Assembly (NCBI GenBank): GCA_038501625.1
Contig: JAZAYU010000114.1
Span: 1,984,001-2,048,000, forward strand
Origin: Corbicula japonica
Lineage: Eukaryota; Mollusca; Bivalvia; Venerida; Cyrenidae
Reading direction: 5' to 3'
DNA length: 64,000 nt
Position numbers and translations under genes: made by a program. How positions within the stretch are numbered: the stretch's first letter is position 1; each line of letters opens with the position of its first letter. The notes under the pieces are model-generated. The model ran no database searches. It was given only the letters and a program-made list of their open reading frames with translations, and was not told where the DNA came from. This document shows, in pieces, positions 45,409-57,472 of this stretch.

Positions 45409-45487
45409 ATAGGTAATCGAACCCGTAGGTCAACAGCGCCAAGCGACATAACGTCTCGAGCATTCTACCAACTGAGCTAGCCGGGAC
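45409..45487 (-). repeat. tRNA-like sequence (SINE-type head), unit A
   Basis: The minus strand reads GTCCCGGCTAGCTCAGTTGG then TAGAATGCTCGAG... and ACGGGTTCGATTACC: clear box A and box B. The middle part does not form a normal anticodon arm, so it is a tRNA-derived sequence rather than a working gene. Confidence 0.55.
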
Positions 45488-46020
45488 AAGCGCAGAAAAA
45501 TATATATATGGTTGCTCGAACCAACGTTTTGGGCATCAATATTTAATTTCCATGAGAATTTCGGCCAGAAAGTTTAAAATTATCGTGTAACTACCCTAAG
45601 ACTATCCCAAACGATCACTCTTTCTGGAAAACTTGCATACGACCCTAAGACAAAGTAAAAATGTCAATAACTATCCTTCAGGTAATTACCAAAATCTTTT
45701 TCAATGAAGTGCCGTTAACAACAAAATATGAAACATAAAAAAAATTCTTTTTATTTTCGAGTTTTCGAACTCAAGAAAAATACATTCAAGTTTTGTTAAA
45801 AAATATTTAATATTTACATATGTTTGTTTTTTAGTTTTAGAAAACAAATACCGAACAAAATAATTACATTGTGCTAGTCGATAAACGTCACACAAAGATA
45901 ATTTCGCATATTATACTGGCCTCAAACACTGTTGAAAAAACTATTTAAACTCGCGTTAATGACGTTTTTACGTTGGCGTTGACATCCGTAATTATGTCAA
46001 CAGGACATGTCAACCTATTG

Positions 46021-46028
46021 TATAAAAA
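46021..46028 (+). promoter_or_regulatory. TATA box of peptide gene B
   Basis: TATAAAAA in the same context as 37386, upstream of a conserved leader exon that ends at the donor AAG|GTAAGA (46124). Confidence 0.7.
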
Positions 46029-46050
46029 CTGGTTGAATCTCAGTGACGCT

Positions 46051-46123
46051 AACAACAATTTCAAGAAAGAAGAACACACGAGCGATTTAGTACGTAAGAA
46101 CGCGGATACAGAAACAGATCAAG
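46051..46123 (+). other. Non-coding first exon of peptide gene B
   Basis: Matches the leader of copy A (AAGAACACACGAGCGATTTA word) and ends at a strong donor. The start is estimated from the TATA position. Confidence 0.6.
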
Positions 46124-46215
46124 GTAAGATTAAATAGATAAGTAGATTTTAGCAGAATATTGATAAAACCGATATTTAATAACAACTTCGTTCGTAACGC
46201 TATGAAAGCTTTTGG

Positions 46216-46307
46216 AAACCAGTCTCAAATCTCAAGCATCTGATAGGCTGAAATGGCGAGTGGTCGCCATTTCAGCCAATCAGATGCTTGAGATTTGAGA
46301 CTGGTTT
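46216..46307. repeat. Palindrome with about 43-bp arms (unit B)
   Basis: Same palindrome as 37838, but the pairing extends inward through GGCTGAAATGGCGA/TCGCCATTTCAGCC, leaving a very short loop. There is one mismatch (TGATAGGC against GCCAATCA). Confidence 0.85.
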
Positions 46308-46711
46308 ACCGGTAAATACTCGTAGCAGGCTGCGTGTAGGAATATTTCATCGCAGTTACTTTCTTCATTGACTTTCTATAGCGTTCTAAATTCATATAAA
46401 TTATATATCGTTTGCAGATTATCCCGAAATTCAATTAAAAATAACCACGAATTAAGGAAATAAGCTTTAACGTAGTTCTAGACAATTAAGGTTCACGAAT
46501 TTAAATACCCACAAAAATGGTGTCAAGTTAGATTTTTCCTGCATAATACAAGTGCACCCAATATAATAATTATAATTGATTGTGGGTAAAACAAAAGCCA
46601 TGATGTGTTCTAATATTTTAAAATTCATTTCTAAATATTTATGGATATTAATGATTGCAAAATATTAAAAATATTTTACGGTAATAGTGGTGAACATTCA
46701 ATCTGATTTTT

Positions 46712-47827
46712 AGCTCATCTGTCACGTAGTGACAAGGTGAGCTTTTGTGATCGCAATTTGTCCGGCGTCCGTCCGTCCGTAAACGTTTAATTTAAACGAC
46801 ATCTCCTCTTAAACCCCTGGGCCAAAGTTGATGAAACTTGCCACGGATGTTCCTTGCACGAAGCTCTTCCAAAGTTGTTCAAAGAAATAAATTCCATGCA
46901 GAACTCTGGTTGCCATGGCAACCTAAAGGAAAAACTTTAAAACTCTTCTTGTCTGAAACCACAAGGCCTAGAGCTTAGATATTTGGTATTAAGCACCCTC
47001 TTGTGGAACTCTACAAAGATTGTTCAAATTATTTCCCTGGGGTGAAATTTAGCCCCGCCCCAGGAGTCACATCATTTTACATAGACTTATATAGGAAATC
47101 TTTAAAAAATCTTCTCACAAACCACAATGCGTACAGCTTAGATATTAGGTTAGTAGCATTGTCTAATGGATGTCTACTAAAATTGTACAAATTATGTCCC
47201 CTGAGCCAAAATCGGCCACGCCCTAGGGTTCTCTTCATTTACATTTAGTTACATAGGAAAAACATGAAAATCTTCTTCTTTAAAACCACAAGGCCTAGAG
47301 CCTTAATATTTGATATACAGCATCATCTAGTGGTCCTCTACCAAAATTGTTCAAACTATCCCCCTGGGGTCAAAAATGGCCCCGCCCCAGGGGTCACTTG
47401 TTTTACATAGACTTATCGTGATTTGCGCTTAACGTGTCGATAATAGGGCAGTTTACTCTAGGGAAAACTTAAAAAAAAATTTCTTCTCTAAAACCACAAG
47501 GCCTAGAACCTGGGTAGTGTAGAGGTAGTGGTCCTCTACAAAAGTTGTTTAAATTATTCTCCTGGAGTCAAAAATGGCTCCGCCCCGGGGGTCACTGTTT
47601 TATTAAATAGTGTTATATAGTAAATCTTTAAAAATCGTCTTCTCTGAAACCGTAAGGCCTAGAGCTTAGATATTTGGTTTAGAGCATCATCTAATTACAT
47701 TTTCTCCACAATAGCAGCTAATTTTTTTTTAATTTTTTGACTTGATTTTACCAAACATGCACACATTTCTTGTAACCATTGAGCAGTTGTTGACAGGTGA
47801 GCAACCCAGGGTCCTATGGACCCTCTT
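46712..47827. mobile_element. Bivalve-type GGTGAGCTTTTGTGATCGC repeat (unit B copy)
   Basis: Same ends and sub-repeats as 38307-39987, without the MITE. About 70 bp of unrelated sequence (ATCGTGATTTGCGCTTAACG region, about 47415-47460) is present only here. Confidence 0.6.
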
Positions 47828-47855
47828 GTTTTTAAAAAAGAATTAATTTTGATAT

Positions 47856-48331
47856 ATTTACACTTCAACTTCATCCACTACGATAAAGTCTTATTCATCT
47901 AACGAATCATAATTTCTGATGGTGAACAGTATGACGTATTACTTTAAAAGGCGTGGCTACTGTACGGCCTTTTACAATTTATTGGACGGTGCACGATGTT
48001 TTGACGTGTGACGTCACCGTGCACGCATGTTTTGCCACGAGTTGCTGCAAAAAGCGTGCCGTCATTCACTTTGTCGTCAACGTAGCTGTTCCAACAGCCA
48101 TTCGAACAAGCTGTTATATCACGAATTCTTCTAGTTATTTCTGTAAATGAAATTATTTATGAGTGTAAATATAAGGATTGAATCAATACTTGATAGTTTC
48201 CATTTGGGTATGAAAGACAGTTGGATTGTTTAAAGTACGCGTGAAGCCCTTCGGGCTTCACACTCTTTCAACAACCCAACTGTTTTCCATACCCAAATGG
48301 AAACCATCAACTATCGATTCAATCCTTAAAT
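47856..48331. mobile_element. Bipartite hairpin element 1, in unit B only
   Basis: Unit A reads straight through (GATAT then GGTTTTGAGC), so the insertion is exact: it starts ATTTACAC and ends CCTTAAAT. TATTTACAC pairs with GTGTAAATA near 48163-48171, bounding a first part of about 310 bp. The second part, 48173-48327, is a hairpin with arms of about 75 bp and apex AAGCCC-TTC-GGGCTT. No protein is encoded. Confidence 0.8.
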
Positions 48332-48849
48332 GGTTTTGAGCTTCTCTTCAGAACGCAATATTTGTTTAGAATTGATTTCTATTTAACAATAAATATTACT
48401 TTACTTCAAATACTGTAACATATACATATTATCACGGATGGCTGTTTTTTTATAGCGAAAAAGATATAATCAAGAAAAACTCTGTATTTCTTGAAAAAGA
48501 CCGTGGGGTAAATATGAGTATAAAATTCTGTATTTTAGATACTGTGTATTCCATGTGTATCAAATTGTAAATCATTGTCATCGTAAGGATGCTCGCGCGT
48601 TTTAGTGCGCATGTGCTAAGAAAAAGATGAATTGTTGCAAAAGTTTAAGATTGATATTTTTAGTGTATAATTGTACTGTAGCTATAATCAAGGAAATAAC
48701 AGATATTGTAAGAAGCAGTTACTTTTTCAAGAAGTAAGTTTGGTAGAAGCAGGGACAGTTACCTCTTTTTCGAAGACATTGCTTAACTGCGTGTTTGAAA
48801 TAATGTTAAGTTTCACACAACCAACATTATTTTTATAATCTTTTTGCAG

Positions 48850-49215
48850 ATGGAAAACATACGAGTTGTTTTAGCTACCTTTCTGATGACGTTGATGATA
48901 AGTTTTGCAATGGGAGGCATATTCAACGACATAAAACGAGGATTTCAACAAGCAGGCAATGCCGTTGTTGACGCGGGCAAAACCGTGGTTGACAAATCAA
49001 TGGACGTCGCTGGCACTGGTCTTGTCAAAATAAGCGAAGTTGGCAAAACAATAGGCGATGGTGTAGCCACGGGATTTAATATAACTAAAAATGCTGTTCA
49101 AACTGGCGTAGACGGAGCGAAAGAAGAAGCTAAAAGTGCAGCAGAGAGAATAAAAACCGCTGGAAGGATTGTTGGGGGACTCTTTAAATGGATTGGTTAC
49201 ACAAAAGTTTTTTAG
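48850..49215 (+). CDS. Small secreted amphipathic-helix peptide, copy B
   Basis: 121 codons. The ATG directly follows the TTTTTGCAG acceptor, as in copy A. The signal peptide is MENIRVVLATFLMTLMISFA then MG. The mature part begins GIFNDIKRGFQQAGNAVVDA, has long amphipathic helices (GAKEEAKSAAERIKTAGRIV) and ends GGLFKWIGYTKVF. It has no Cys. Substitutions from copy A are spread through the mature part, and this copy keeps RGFQ and the five-residue tail missing in A, so it looks like the more complete form. AATAAA lies at 49337-49342. The function is not known to me; a secreted membrane-active or lipid-binding helix is one possibility. Confidence 0.8.
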   Translation: MENIRVVLATFLMTLMISFAMGGIFNDIKRGFQQAGNAVVDAGKTVVDKSMDVAGTGLVKISEVGKTIGDGVATGFNITKNAVQTGVDGAKEEAKSAAERIKTAGRIVGGLFKWIGYTKVF

Positions 49216-49746
49216 CCGATACTGTCACATATTATTACGGACGTGTCAAGTAATTGTAATACAACAACAATCTTTTGGAAGGGACAAAACATAAACATTA
49301 TAAAACTAGAATTTTCGAATACTGCATGTAGTTAAAAATAAATAAGGATAGTAAAATCCTCCACCTCCCCATAATTAGTGGTCTTTTTTAAGAGATTCAG
49401 GGAATGTTGGTTTAAAGCAGCCAGTGGAATACTTTAATGTCTCAGATGGGGTTAATATTAATTGTACTGCAGTGTAATGCCTAGAAATGACTAAACAGGA
49501 TCAAGTTTTGTTAAATGTAGGACTTATCATGACTGTACCGCTTTAACTAGTGACTAATTTTTATTTAATTACTTGTGTCTGACATGTTCTCTAAAGCTTG
49601 ACGTCGTTTTAGACGTTTCATTCAGAAATATGTAGACGTTACGTTCTTATTGTTTCCTCTATTATATGTAAATGCTCCTTGATATGTAAATGCTCCTTGA
49701 AAAAATGTATATCTCCCAGACCCGTTTGAATTTTGTGGACAACAGA

Positions 49747-49748
49747 AT

Positions 49749-49787
<39 letters not shown>

Positions 49788-49830
49788 GTCATCATGTCGT
49801 CAGATCATCATCATCATCATCATCATAAAT
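49747..49830. repeat. ATC microsatellite (unit B)
   Basis: Counterpart of the ATC tracts at 41391 and 42432. Confidence 0.9.
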
Positions 49831-49924
49831 ATCATATGATATCGGAATAAAATCTTTTGATATTGATGATGATGATGATCGGTAGGATATGATATTGATA
49901 TGATGTATGATTTCATATCAATAT

Positions 49925-50512
49925 ATTTACACCTTTATTTCCACTGCTTCAATATCCTTTACCGGACGAGTGAAGGTCAATCTTCGATGAACACCGTTAG
50001 CCTTATCACCGCGCAATGGTACAGGAATGCCCTGGTGACGTCATGAAATCCCCGCTATTTTTATAATTGTTGCTAATTTTAGATAGCTCTTCCTGGAATG
50101 TTGCTATTTTTAGATTCATTTGAGTGTTTCAACCAGGTTCTAAGGTAAAACACGCATGCTGCTTTATCCAGAGACAATAAAATAGTGACTCTATTTTGTC
50201 GTAGTATGATTATTTTGATTTGAGTAAATAGGCGGACCAGTCCAAATGCCAAACCCGGGGTAAGAAATGTTTTAAACAACATTTCGAAATAAGTAAAAAG
50301 TATATATTTTATATTAAACTTAGAAACAAAATGATAAAATGAGGTGTAAATATAAGTAATAAATTTCGTGTTTGATAAGTTCGCCGAGTCTTGAACGTCA
50401 TTAGGGCTGGTTAAAGCACGCGTGGAGTCCTTCGGACTCCACACACTTTAACCAGCCCTAATGACGTTCAAGACTCGGTGAACTTATCAAACACGAAATT
50501 TATTCCTTAAAT
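49925..50512. mobile_element. Bipartite hairpin element 2, in unit B only
   Basis: Inserted between CAATAT and CAAATCGAT; unit A has no such insert (CATATCAATATTAAATCGAT). It starts ATTTACACC and ends CCTTAAAT like the element at 47856, and has GGTGTAAATATAAG at about 50343. Its hairpin (50358-50504, arms about 70 bp) has apex GAGTCC-TTC-GGACTC. The arms share no sequence with those of the other element except around the apex. Confidence 0.8.
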
Positions 50513-50756
50513 CAAATCGATATTATATAGAATTAAAATCGATATCTTGCCAAAAGCATATGAATATCTTGCCAAAATCATATCGATATAACATCGATAT
50601 TTCCATGTAATCGCTGCATTTGGAGGAAATTGCAATACACTGATTACAATGTTTCTTTTTCGACCTGTTAGTGACTGTAATTGTTGAATGCATTGCCGGG
50701 TAAATCATTGGCGGTGAAGAAAACGGCCAATTTTGCTAAAACAAGGGTACGAGGAG

Positions 50757-50969
<213 letters not shown>

Positions 50970-53900
50970 GAGACGAATCCAACGATGTAAAAATCGCAAA
51001 ATCTTCAAAATGGTAGATACCTCACAATAAGATTCAAGCGACAAAGTGTGGTCTATATTTTGGCATCAAAAGCTTCTATGACAATTGTATCAAATTAACT
51101 GCATTGGTTCATGCCGATCTCGGATAACAGAAAAAAGATAGTACTCTTTGTTTCTTTCAGTAAACACGGACTTCATTGTAAGTCGGCCAGACAATCAGAC
51201 ACACGATTAAACTGGCCTTTTTATTGATATTAAGATGACAAAATAGGTTCTGTTCTAATACATGGTGTCTTTATTTTATAAACATGTAACAAATGTAAAT
51301 GCATAAAAACTATCACAGAATGTAATAATGTCATAATAGTTTCACATTTTAAAGTGTTACCCATAAATATGTTTACATGCATTGAAACCCGTCTGAATAA
51401 AACAGAGAGTATTTATACGAATAAAGTTTAAATATAAGATTTAAATAAAAATTTCTACGCAATTTCTATCAGCAATGAAATCGCTCATGAATAAGGTCAA
51501 TTCAAATATCGCATATTCGCAGGTGAAATTAAATGGTTGTAAAAGTGGTAATGGATTTTGCGGAAACATTAAAGTTACGCAACAGCGACAAACTGGTAGC
51601 TTATAGCTTCTTAAAATAAAATGTTCTGTATTCTTATTTCCATGACAAATAAAATGATATTATTTATACAGAAATTATAAAAATCCGCAATTAGTTATCA
51701 ACTTTTATACAATAATGTATTTGCATATGTTGTCATAAGTAAAAAAAAACAACAAAACAAGTGCATATTTTGGTAAACGGTCGCCGACGCAAACGCGAAC
51801 GCCGACACCGAGATGAATAGGAAGCTCCCATATTCTTCTGATAGCTTAAATGGCTAAAACGTGGCCGATAATTATTTAAAATTTACTTACAATGTTTTGA
51901 TACTTATAATATATCATTGTTGTTTATTTCAGAAGTAAGAAGTGAACATAACCCTTATAACCAAAATGAAAAATTTAGAAGATCGAATACGCTTTGAAAT
52001 TTGAAATGTTGCAAAGTCACGGTATGTACCCGGATAATGGGAATCGCGGATAATGCTAGATTGTGAGAATAATTGTAGATCGCCAGATCGGGAAAACACA
52101 ATGGAGAGGTTAGTTATTGTATGAATTTCATGTTATTGTGATCTAATACTTATATTTTGCGATAGATAACAATCAAGCGATGTCCTAGCCTTCCTCTCAT
52201 ACCCATACATTTGGAATCGGCCTTCAGATAAAGTAAACAAAGGAAAATGATCACGCAACATTCCAGATTTCTACAAATAAACTACGTATTATGCCTTTTT
52301 AAAATAAATTTAAACATGCTTTTTGAAAACGACACTTATGTTATCAAAGCCCAAACATCGACAATCAGTATGCCACCTAGCTTGGGCTAGCCAGTATTAA
52401 GAGCATATTCCTTAACAAACATCTTTTTTCTGAGGCACCTGAAGCAAATTGGATAATGGGGATTCTCTCGGTTGATAATGGGAAATTCAAATATTCATGA
52501 AATGGATAATTGTGGAGTTTTAGTGTTTCTCCTAATTGAAATGTTCAGAAAAAATTATTTTATTTAATTACTCTTGTATAAATTCCCTTTTTCGCTATCC
52601 ACTGTGATCAATACAAAACATATGCATCTTTTCATTGTATTTATGACGTTTTTGGTCGAAGCTTTCAAATCGAATTAAAACGTTACAATGACAAATCGTA
52701 TTGTACGGTGATCCGATGAGGCCATCGTCGTTAAGTACTGTCGCTGTCGACATCTTCGTCGAGAACACGAAACAACGAATGAAGTTCAAACGCTACAATA
52801 ACATGGCGTATTTCATTAAAGGGAAAGAACTTTGTATAAATTTCGCAACGCTGAGAAAAGCAAATCATTGTTTGACTATTCAAACTTTTATATTAAAACA
52901 AAACACTATGCTGAATGAACTTACTGAGATCTCTTCAATATTGGAAAGGGGATGTTGTGAATATATTTGATTTTTAAACATAAAATCATATCATAAATAT
53001 CATGCCTATTCCTGATATTCCTGATATTGGCTATCTGTTTTATCTACTAGCTAACTCTGATGATGCAATTCAACTTAAACAGCACTTTGATTTTTAGTAT
53101 CTTCTAACACAAATAACCGGGTAGGAGTATATTTTCATTTAAATCCAAACATGTTAAGCGTTGCTCAAATAAATTTCTCTCACACCAGATCACGACACGT
53201 ACTTATTATACTAAAATTTCTACGAAATTCGCTCTTTTTCAGTCAATTATAGGCTTAACTTTTGCATATTGGCACAAAAAATATAAACCCCAAGTAAATC
53301 ATGCTTCTTTATTGATACAGTTTTTTAACAGTAGGCCTAACTATCCAATTGGCAAAGGACGTCACTCTCAAAAGCGTTCTTATGTATAACGTTGGCTCCC
53401 CTTACGTGAATACGTATCTTAGACCATAATTGTTATAGCAATTAACTAATGTATTTATCACCCAAATGTACAGATTCGCTTAACCCGGGTATTAAGAGGC
53501 TTTGAGTTAGTTCTTAGTTGTTGCCTTCGGGACAGAAAGAAATTATGCTATTTCGAGAGATCATTGAGATAAATGGGTCATTTATCTTGTCACTAGAGCT
53601 GGTGGTATTGTTTCATAATGATAGCAGTTTGCGAAAAAGGATGGAACATGCAATAAAAGAATAGAATATATAGTATTAATGTTGAAATAAGAGAAACTAT
53701 ACAATTATCCTGTCAAGAATTATCATTATCCATTCACTTTTTCTAGGCGAATCCCAATTATCCAATTTGCTTCAGGTGCCTCAGAAAAAAGATGTTAATT
53801 AAGGAATATACTCATAATACTGGCTCAAGCTGGGTGGCATTTTGATTGTCGATGTTTGGGCTTTGATAACATCAGTGTCGTTTTCAAAAATCATGTTTAA

Positions 53901-54096
53901 ATTTATTTTAAAAAGGCACAATACGTAGTTTATTTGTAGAAATCTGGAATGTTGCTTGATCATTTTCCTTTGTTTACTTTATCTGAAGGCCGATTCCAAA
54001 TGTATGGGTATGAGAGGAAGGCTAGGACATCGCTTGATTGTTATCTATCGCAAAAGATAAGTATTAGATCACAATAACATGAAATTCATACAATAA

Positions 54097-54278
54097 ATAT
54101 AGTTTTCTGAGTTTGAGTTTACGAATTAAAAGAAAACTATTTTCCCTTCGGTATAAGTAAGTCACAAACAGGTGATTTCGCGCGCTATATGTCATAGCGC
54201 ACGGGCTTTCAGTGCATAATGCATAATGTGGTCATTCAGCTTTGCGAGGCGTAACTGGACGGTCATACAATTTTAACA
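54097..54278 (+). repeat. Split direct repeat A1
   Basis: 182 bp starting ATATAGTTTTCTGAG and ending ATTTTAACA, matched at 59090-59271. It contains the palindromic CGCGCGCTATATGTCATAGC then GCACGGGC. Confidence 0.9.
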
Positions 54279-54343
54279 TATTACACGCTCGTTTGAAATG
54301 GCAACGAAAATGGACAAAATGAAAACTTGACCTTAGAGATTTA

Positions 54344-54840
54344 ATGAACGAAATAAGGAAACAGAGAATTGAGGTACAGAATTTACGAGAAGAAGTACGA
54401 GGAAATTCGGAATCTGTCTTCCGTGAAGTCAAAAAGCTTAATAAAGTCAAAGAAATTGTTGGAAGTTCAACGGAAACAAGGTACTGTTTGAGTTTAATGA
54501 AGATTTGGGTCGAGCAAATGTCGTTTCGGCGCTGGTCGTTCTGGTAGCAGTCGTTTTTCTTGGGGGAGTTCAGCAACTTCAGGCTCCAATTTCGGATCTC
54601 CGGCGGGGCGGAATTCTTTTCGTGGCTTCAGCGGCGGTTCCGGTTTCTTCAACGGCACATCCGGTAGCTTGAGCGGAACAGTCGATAAAGGTTTCCGACA
54701 AGGTGGCGGAAAAGGTTCAGTCTCAGGTCCATGTTTTGCCTGGCGATATCGGTCATATCAGAAGATACTGTCCACGAGTGCAGAAGTCAGCAGGAGCAGT
54801 CGGCATTGAGTTTGGAGTAAAAGTGTGGGAACATTTTTGA
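54344..54840 (+). pseudogene. Gag-like region of the Ngaro-type element
   Basis: An open start MNEIRKQRIEVQNLREEVRG predicts a coiled coil. After a frame change the sequence is Gly/Ser/Phe-rich and then contains a CFA...GDIGHIRRYC run, a CCHC zinc-knuckle-like motif disturbed by a frameshift. The frame is broken in at least two places, so no Gag protein is made. Confidence 0.55.
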
Positions 54841-55019
54841 AAGATGAGTATCTGTTTGACTATGACAGGTTTACACATAATTATTGTAATATGAACAAGG
54901 ACAAAAACATATTTTGTTTGAGGCAGGTTAAGAGAAAACCTGCAATTTTGGAAGGAAACAGGTTCTACAGAATTCATTTTAGATGTAATTCAGAATGGTT
55001 ATAAAATTCCTTCGTTTTC

Positions 55020-55960
55020 CGTGCCGCTCAAACATTTATTGTAGAGGAAGCTATTTCAGATTTACTTGATATGCATTTAATAGAAAAATGTCAGGCACAA
55101 CAGTACGTTGTTTACCCGTTAACGGTTTCTGTACAAAGTTCGGGCAAGAAGCGATTACTGTTAGATTAAAGAAATGTCAATTCACATATATGGAAACAAT
55201 CTAAATGTCAATTCACATATATGGAAACAATCTGTCGGGTTTGAAGAAAGTAGCTATCTCATTTTTACGCAAGGGTTGTAGTATGATTAAATTTGATATT
55301 ACGTCAGCCTATCCTTTTATTGAAATTTACAGGCCATAAACAGAATATTTTGGGTTTTCATGGACAAACAAAGACGGTATAAAATTATTTAAAAATAAAT
55401 TAATTCTACCGTTCGGTCTTTCAAGCGCATGTTACAATTTTACTAAAGTTACCAGGCCTTTAATATCAAAATGGTGGGTTGAAGGAAAATCAGTTTTGAC
55501 GATAGATTTGGCTGTGCCAAAACCAATGAAAATACAAAATTTTAAAAGGTGTCCAAATTAAGACCGATTTGCTTTTTCATTCAAAATGCAACGAAGTCGG
55601 TATGGGAACCAGTCTAGGTCATAGAATTTTAAGAACCGTTCTGCATTCTAGTTTAGGGGTAATTTATATTCCTACACGGAGGCTTTACGAGCTTTCAGAA
55701 CGGTATCTGAGATTTTGTCTTCTTTGAAAATTCACAGAAAGGTGGCCGCTAGAAAAGTGGCTAGTCTAGCTGGTCAACTGATTTCAATGTCTGTCGTCAC
55801 AGGTCACGTGTTCAAGATCATGACACGTGCATTAAGCATTGACACTCTTAAGGCGGCTTACTGGGATGCATATATGTATAGCATTATCCAATGACAGCAT
55901 TGATCAGATAAGATTTTGGAAAACAAATTTGAAATTTTTAAACCATCGGGAAATGTTTTA
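55020..55960 (+). pseudogene. Reverse-transcriptase region of the Ngaro-type element
   Basis: Fragments in changing frames match DIRS-order RTs: FIVEEAISDLLDMHLIEKCQ, then VYPLTVSVQSSGKKRLLLD (followed by a stop), FDI.SAYPF, LPFGLSSACYNFTKV and VAGQ-like ASLAGQLISMSVVTGHV. About 30 bp are duplicated at 55190-55230. The catalytic YLDD box is damaged near 55500, where only DDRFG-like residues remain. Confidence 0.75.
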
Positions 55961-55969
55961 GTAAACAAA

Positions 55970-56743
55970 GATTGTGTTTTCAGATGCCAGTAGTTTAGGC
56001 TTTGCAGGTTATGGGGTAAACAACGATTAACGAACCTCACGGAAAGTGAACTGACGAAGAAAAGGCTAAAATTTTAACATTGAGAGAGTTAGTAGCTGTT
56101 GACAGGTTTTTGCAGGAAATTTCTCATATTCTTGTTCACCAGAAAGTAAAATGGTTTTCTGACAACAAAGGTGTTGCATCAATTGTGCAAAAATTTTCAA
56201 TGAATATTGAATTGCAGAGTATTGCTTTTGATTTAGTTTTTGTATCAGGAACTCTATAATTTTTGAAATGGAGTGGTTACCCCGAACATCAAATGAGAGA
56301 GCTGATTAATTGTCACCTATCGTTGATTATATGACTGAGGTATATCTTTAGATTTGTTTATGTTGATCGAAGATCGTTTTTCTGTAAAGTTTGAAGTTGA
56401 CTGGTTTGCCTCACCACACAACGCCAAGCTTTTAATTTTTTTTTTATTCGTGATTTTGAAACGCTTCTTGTCAAGGAGTAGATTATCTGGATGCTTTTTC
56501 AGAGTCATGGGGAGAGCAAAAGGCATTGTTTGTCCCCCGATTTCTATGATATATGAAGTGATCAGGAAGATCGAATCTGATAGTGCCTATGGTGTGATTG
56601 TTTTGCCGCTTTGGAAGTCGGCCATATTTTGGCCTTTGATATATCCAAATGAAAATTTTATTCCAAACATTCTGTCATGGTTTGATTTGCCAGTCAACAA
56701 AGAATTTACATTAAATGTAAAAACGGAAAAAGTATTTTGGTAA
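55970..56743 (+). pseudogene. RNase H and following domain of the Ngaro-type element
   Basis: DASSLGFAGYG, KWFSDNKGVASIVQK and MEWLPRTSNERAD are the RNase H landmarks of DIRS-type polymerases; a stop follows the last. The open stretch 56354-56743 continues with VDWFASPHNAKL and SAYGVIVLPLWKSAIFWPL, the conserved segment just after RNase H in this group. Confidence 0.75.
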
Positions 56744-57024
56744 TGTACATTTGGCTTTTCGAATGTTGGCATTGTATTTCAATTTCAGAGGTAAAAAGTA
56801 ACGGATAAACCACGTGTATGAGTTGCTCCACTGTTTTATAACTTTAATATCTGATTCATCTTAAGAAACGCATGTTTTGAATAGAGATTCATTGTAAAAT
56901 AAGGAAGTATTCTTCACAGAATAACATCGGCAATAATTGTGTTTCTATTTAGATTATATTATGTAAGTGTTGGTGTTATAGGTGCTGATCTTGCTGTATT
57001 AAGACGATTACTGTGCAATACATG

Positions 57025-57360
57025 AAGTTTATACGATGGCATCACCGGCTGTTAAGATGACTGCGTCTGTTCAATACACACATTTTACGGTGGCATCACC
57101 GGTTGTTAAGATGACTGCGTCTTTTCAATACATACATTTCACGGTGGCATCACCGGCTGTTGTAAGACGACTGCGTCTGTAGTATATTCATTACAAGGTG
57201 GCATCACCGGCCGTTGTAAGACGACTGCGTCTGTCATATATGCATTGTACGGTGGCTTCACGGCTGTTGAAAGACGACTTCGTTTGTTGTATATTCATAA
57301 CAAGGTGGCATCACCGGCTGTTGTAAGACGACTGCGTCTTCAATACATGTATACACATTA
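57025..57360. repeat. 54-bp tandem repeat, block 1 (about six copies)
   Basis: Unit TATGCATTATAAGGTGGCAT, CACCGGCTGTTGTAAGACGA, CTGCGTCTGTAATA. 54 bp equals 18 codons, so frames stay open in both orientations. It lies between the RNase H and recombinase parts of the retrotransposon. Confidence 0.9.
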
Positions 57361-57472
57361 TATACGACAACACCATTTTCATTTGGATTGTATGTTTACT
57401 CGTTTTTTTTTTTTTTTAAATTTGTTGAACGAGTAATTTTCTGTTGTTGGTTTACATAAATTTTATTTTTCA

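Larger units (their letters stand above)
37150..45790. repeat. Tandem segmental duplication, unit A
   Basis: It starts at the TTGTTAAAAAATAT word that recurs at 45795 and ends after the GAAGTGCCGTTAACAACAAA word that recurs near 60670. It contains the promoter, leader exon and CDS of peptide gene A, a GGTGAGC-type repeat, satellites and a coiled-coil open frame. Relative to unit B it has an extra 577-bp MITE (39260) and an extra tandem copy of 1045 bp (40923-41967), but lacks the three insertions found in B. Confidence 0.9.

Noticed and set aside
52701..52970. 89-residue gene or transposase in the palindromic element
   Set aside because: No DDE or zinc-binding motif and open on both strands; nothing recognisable.
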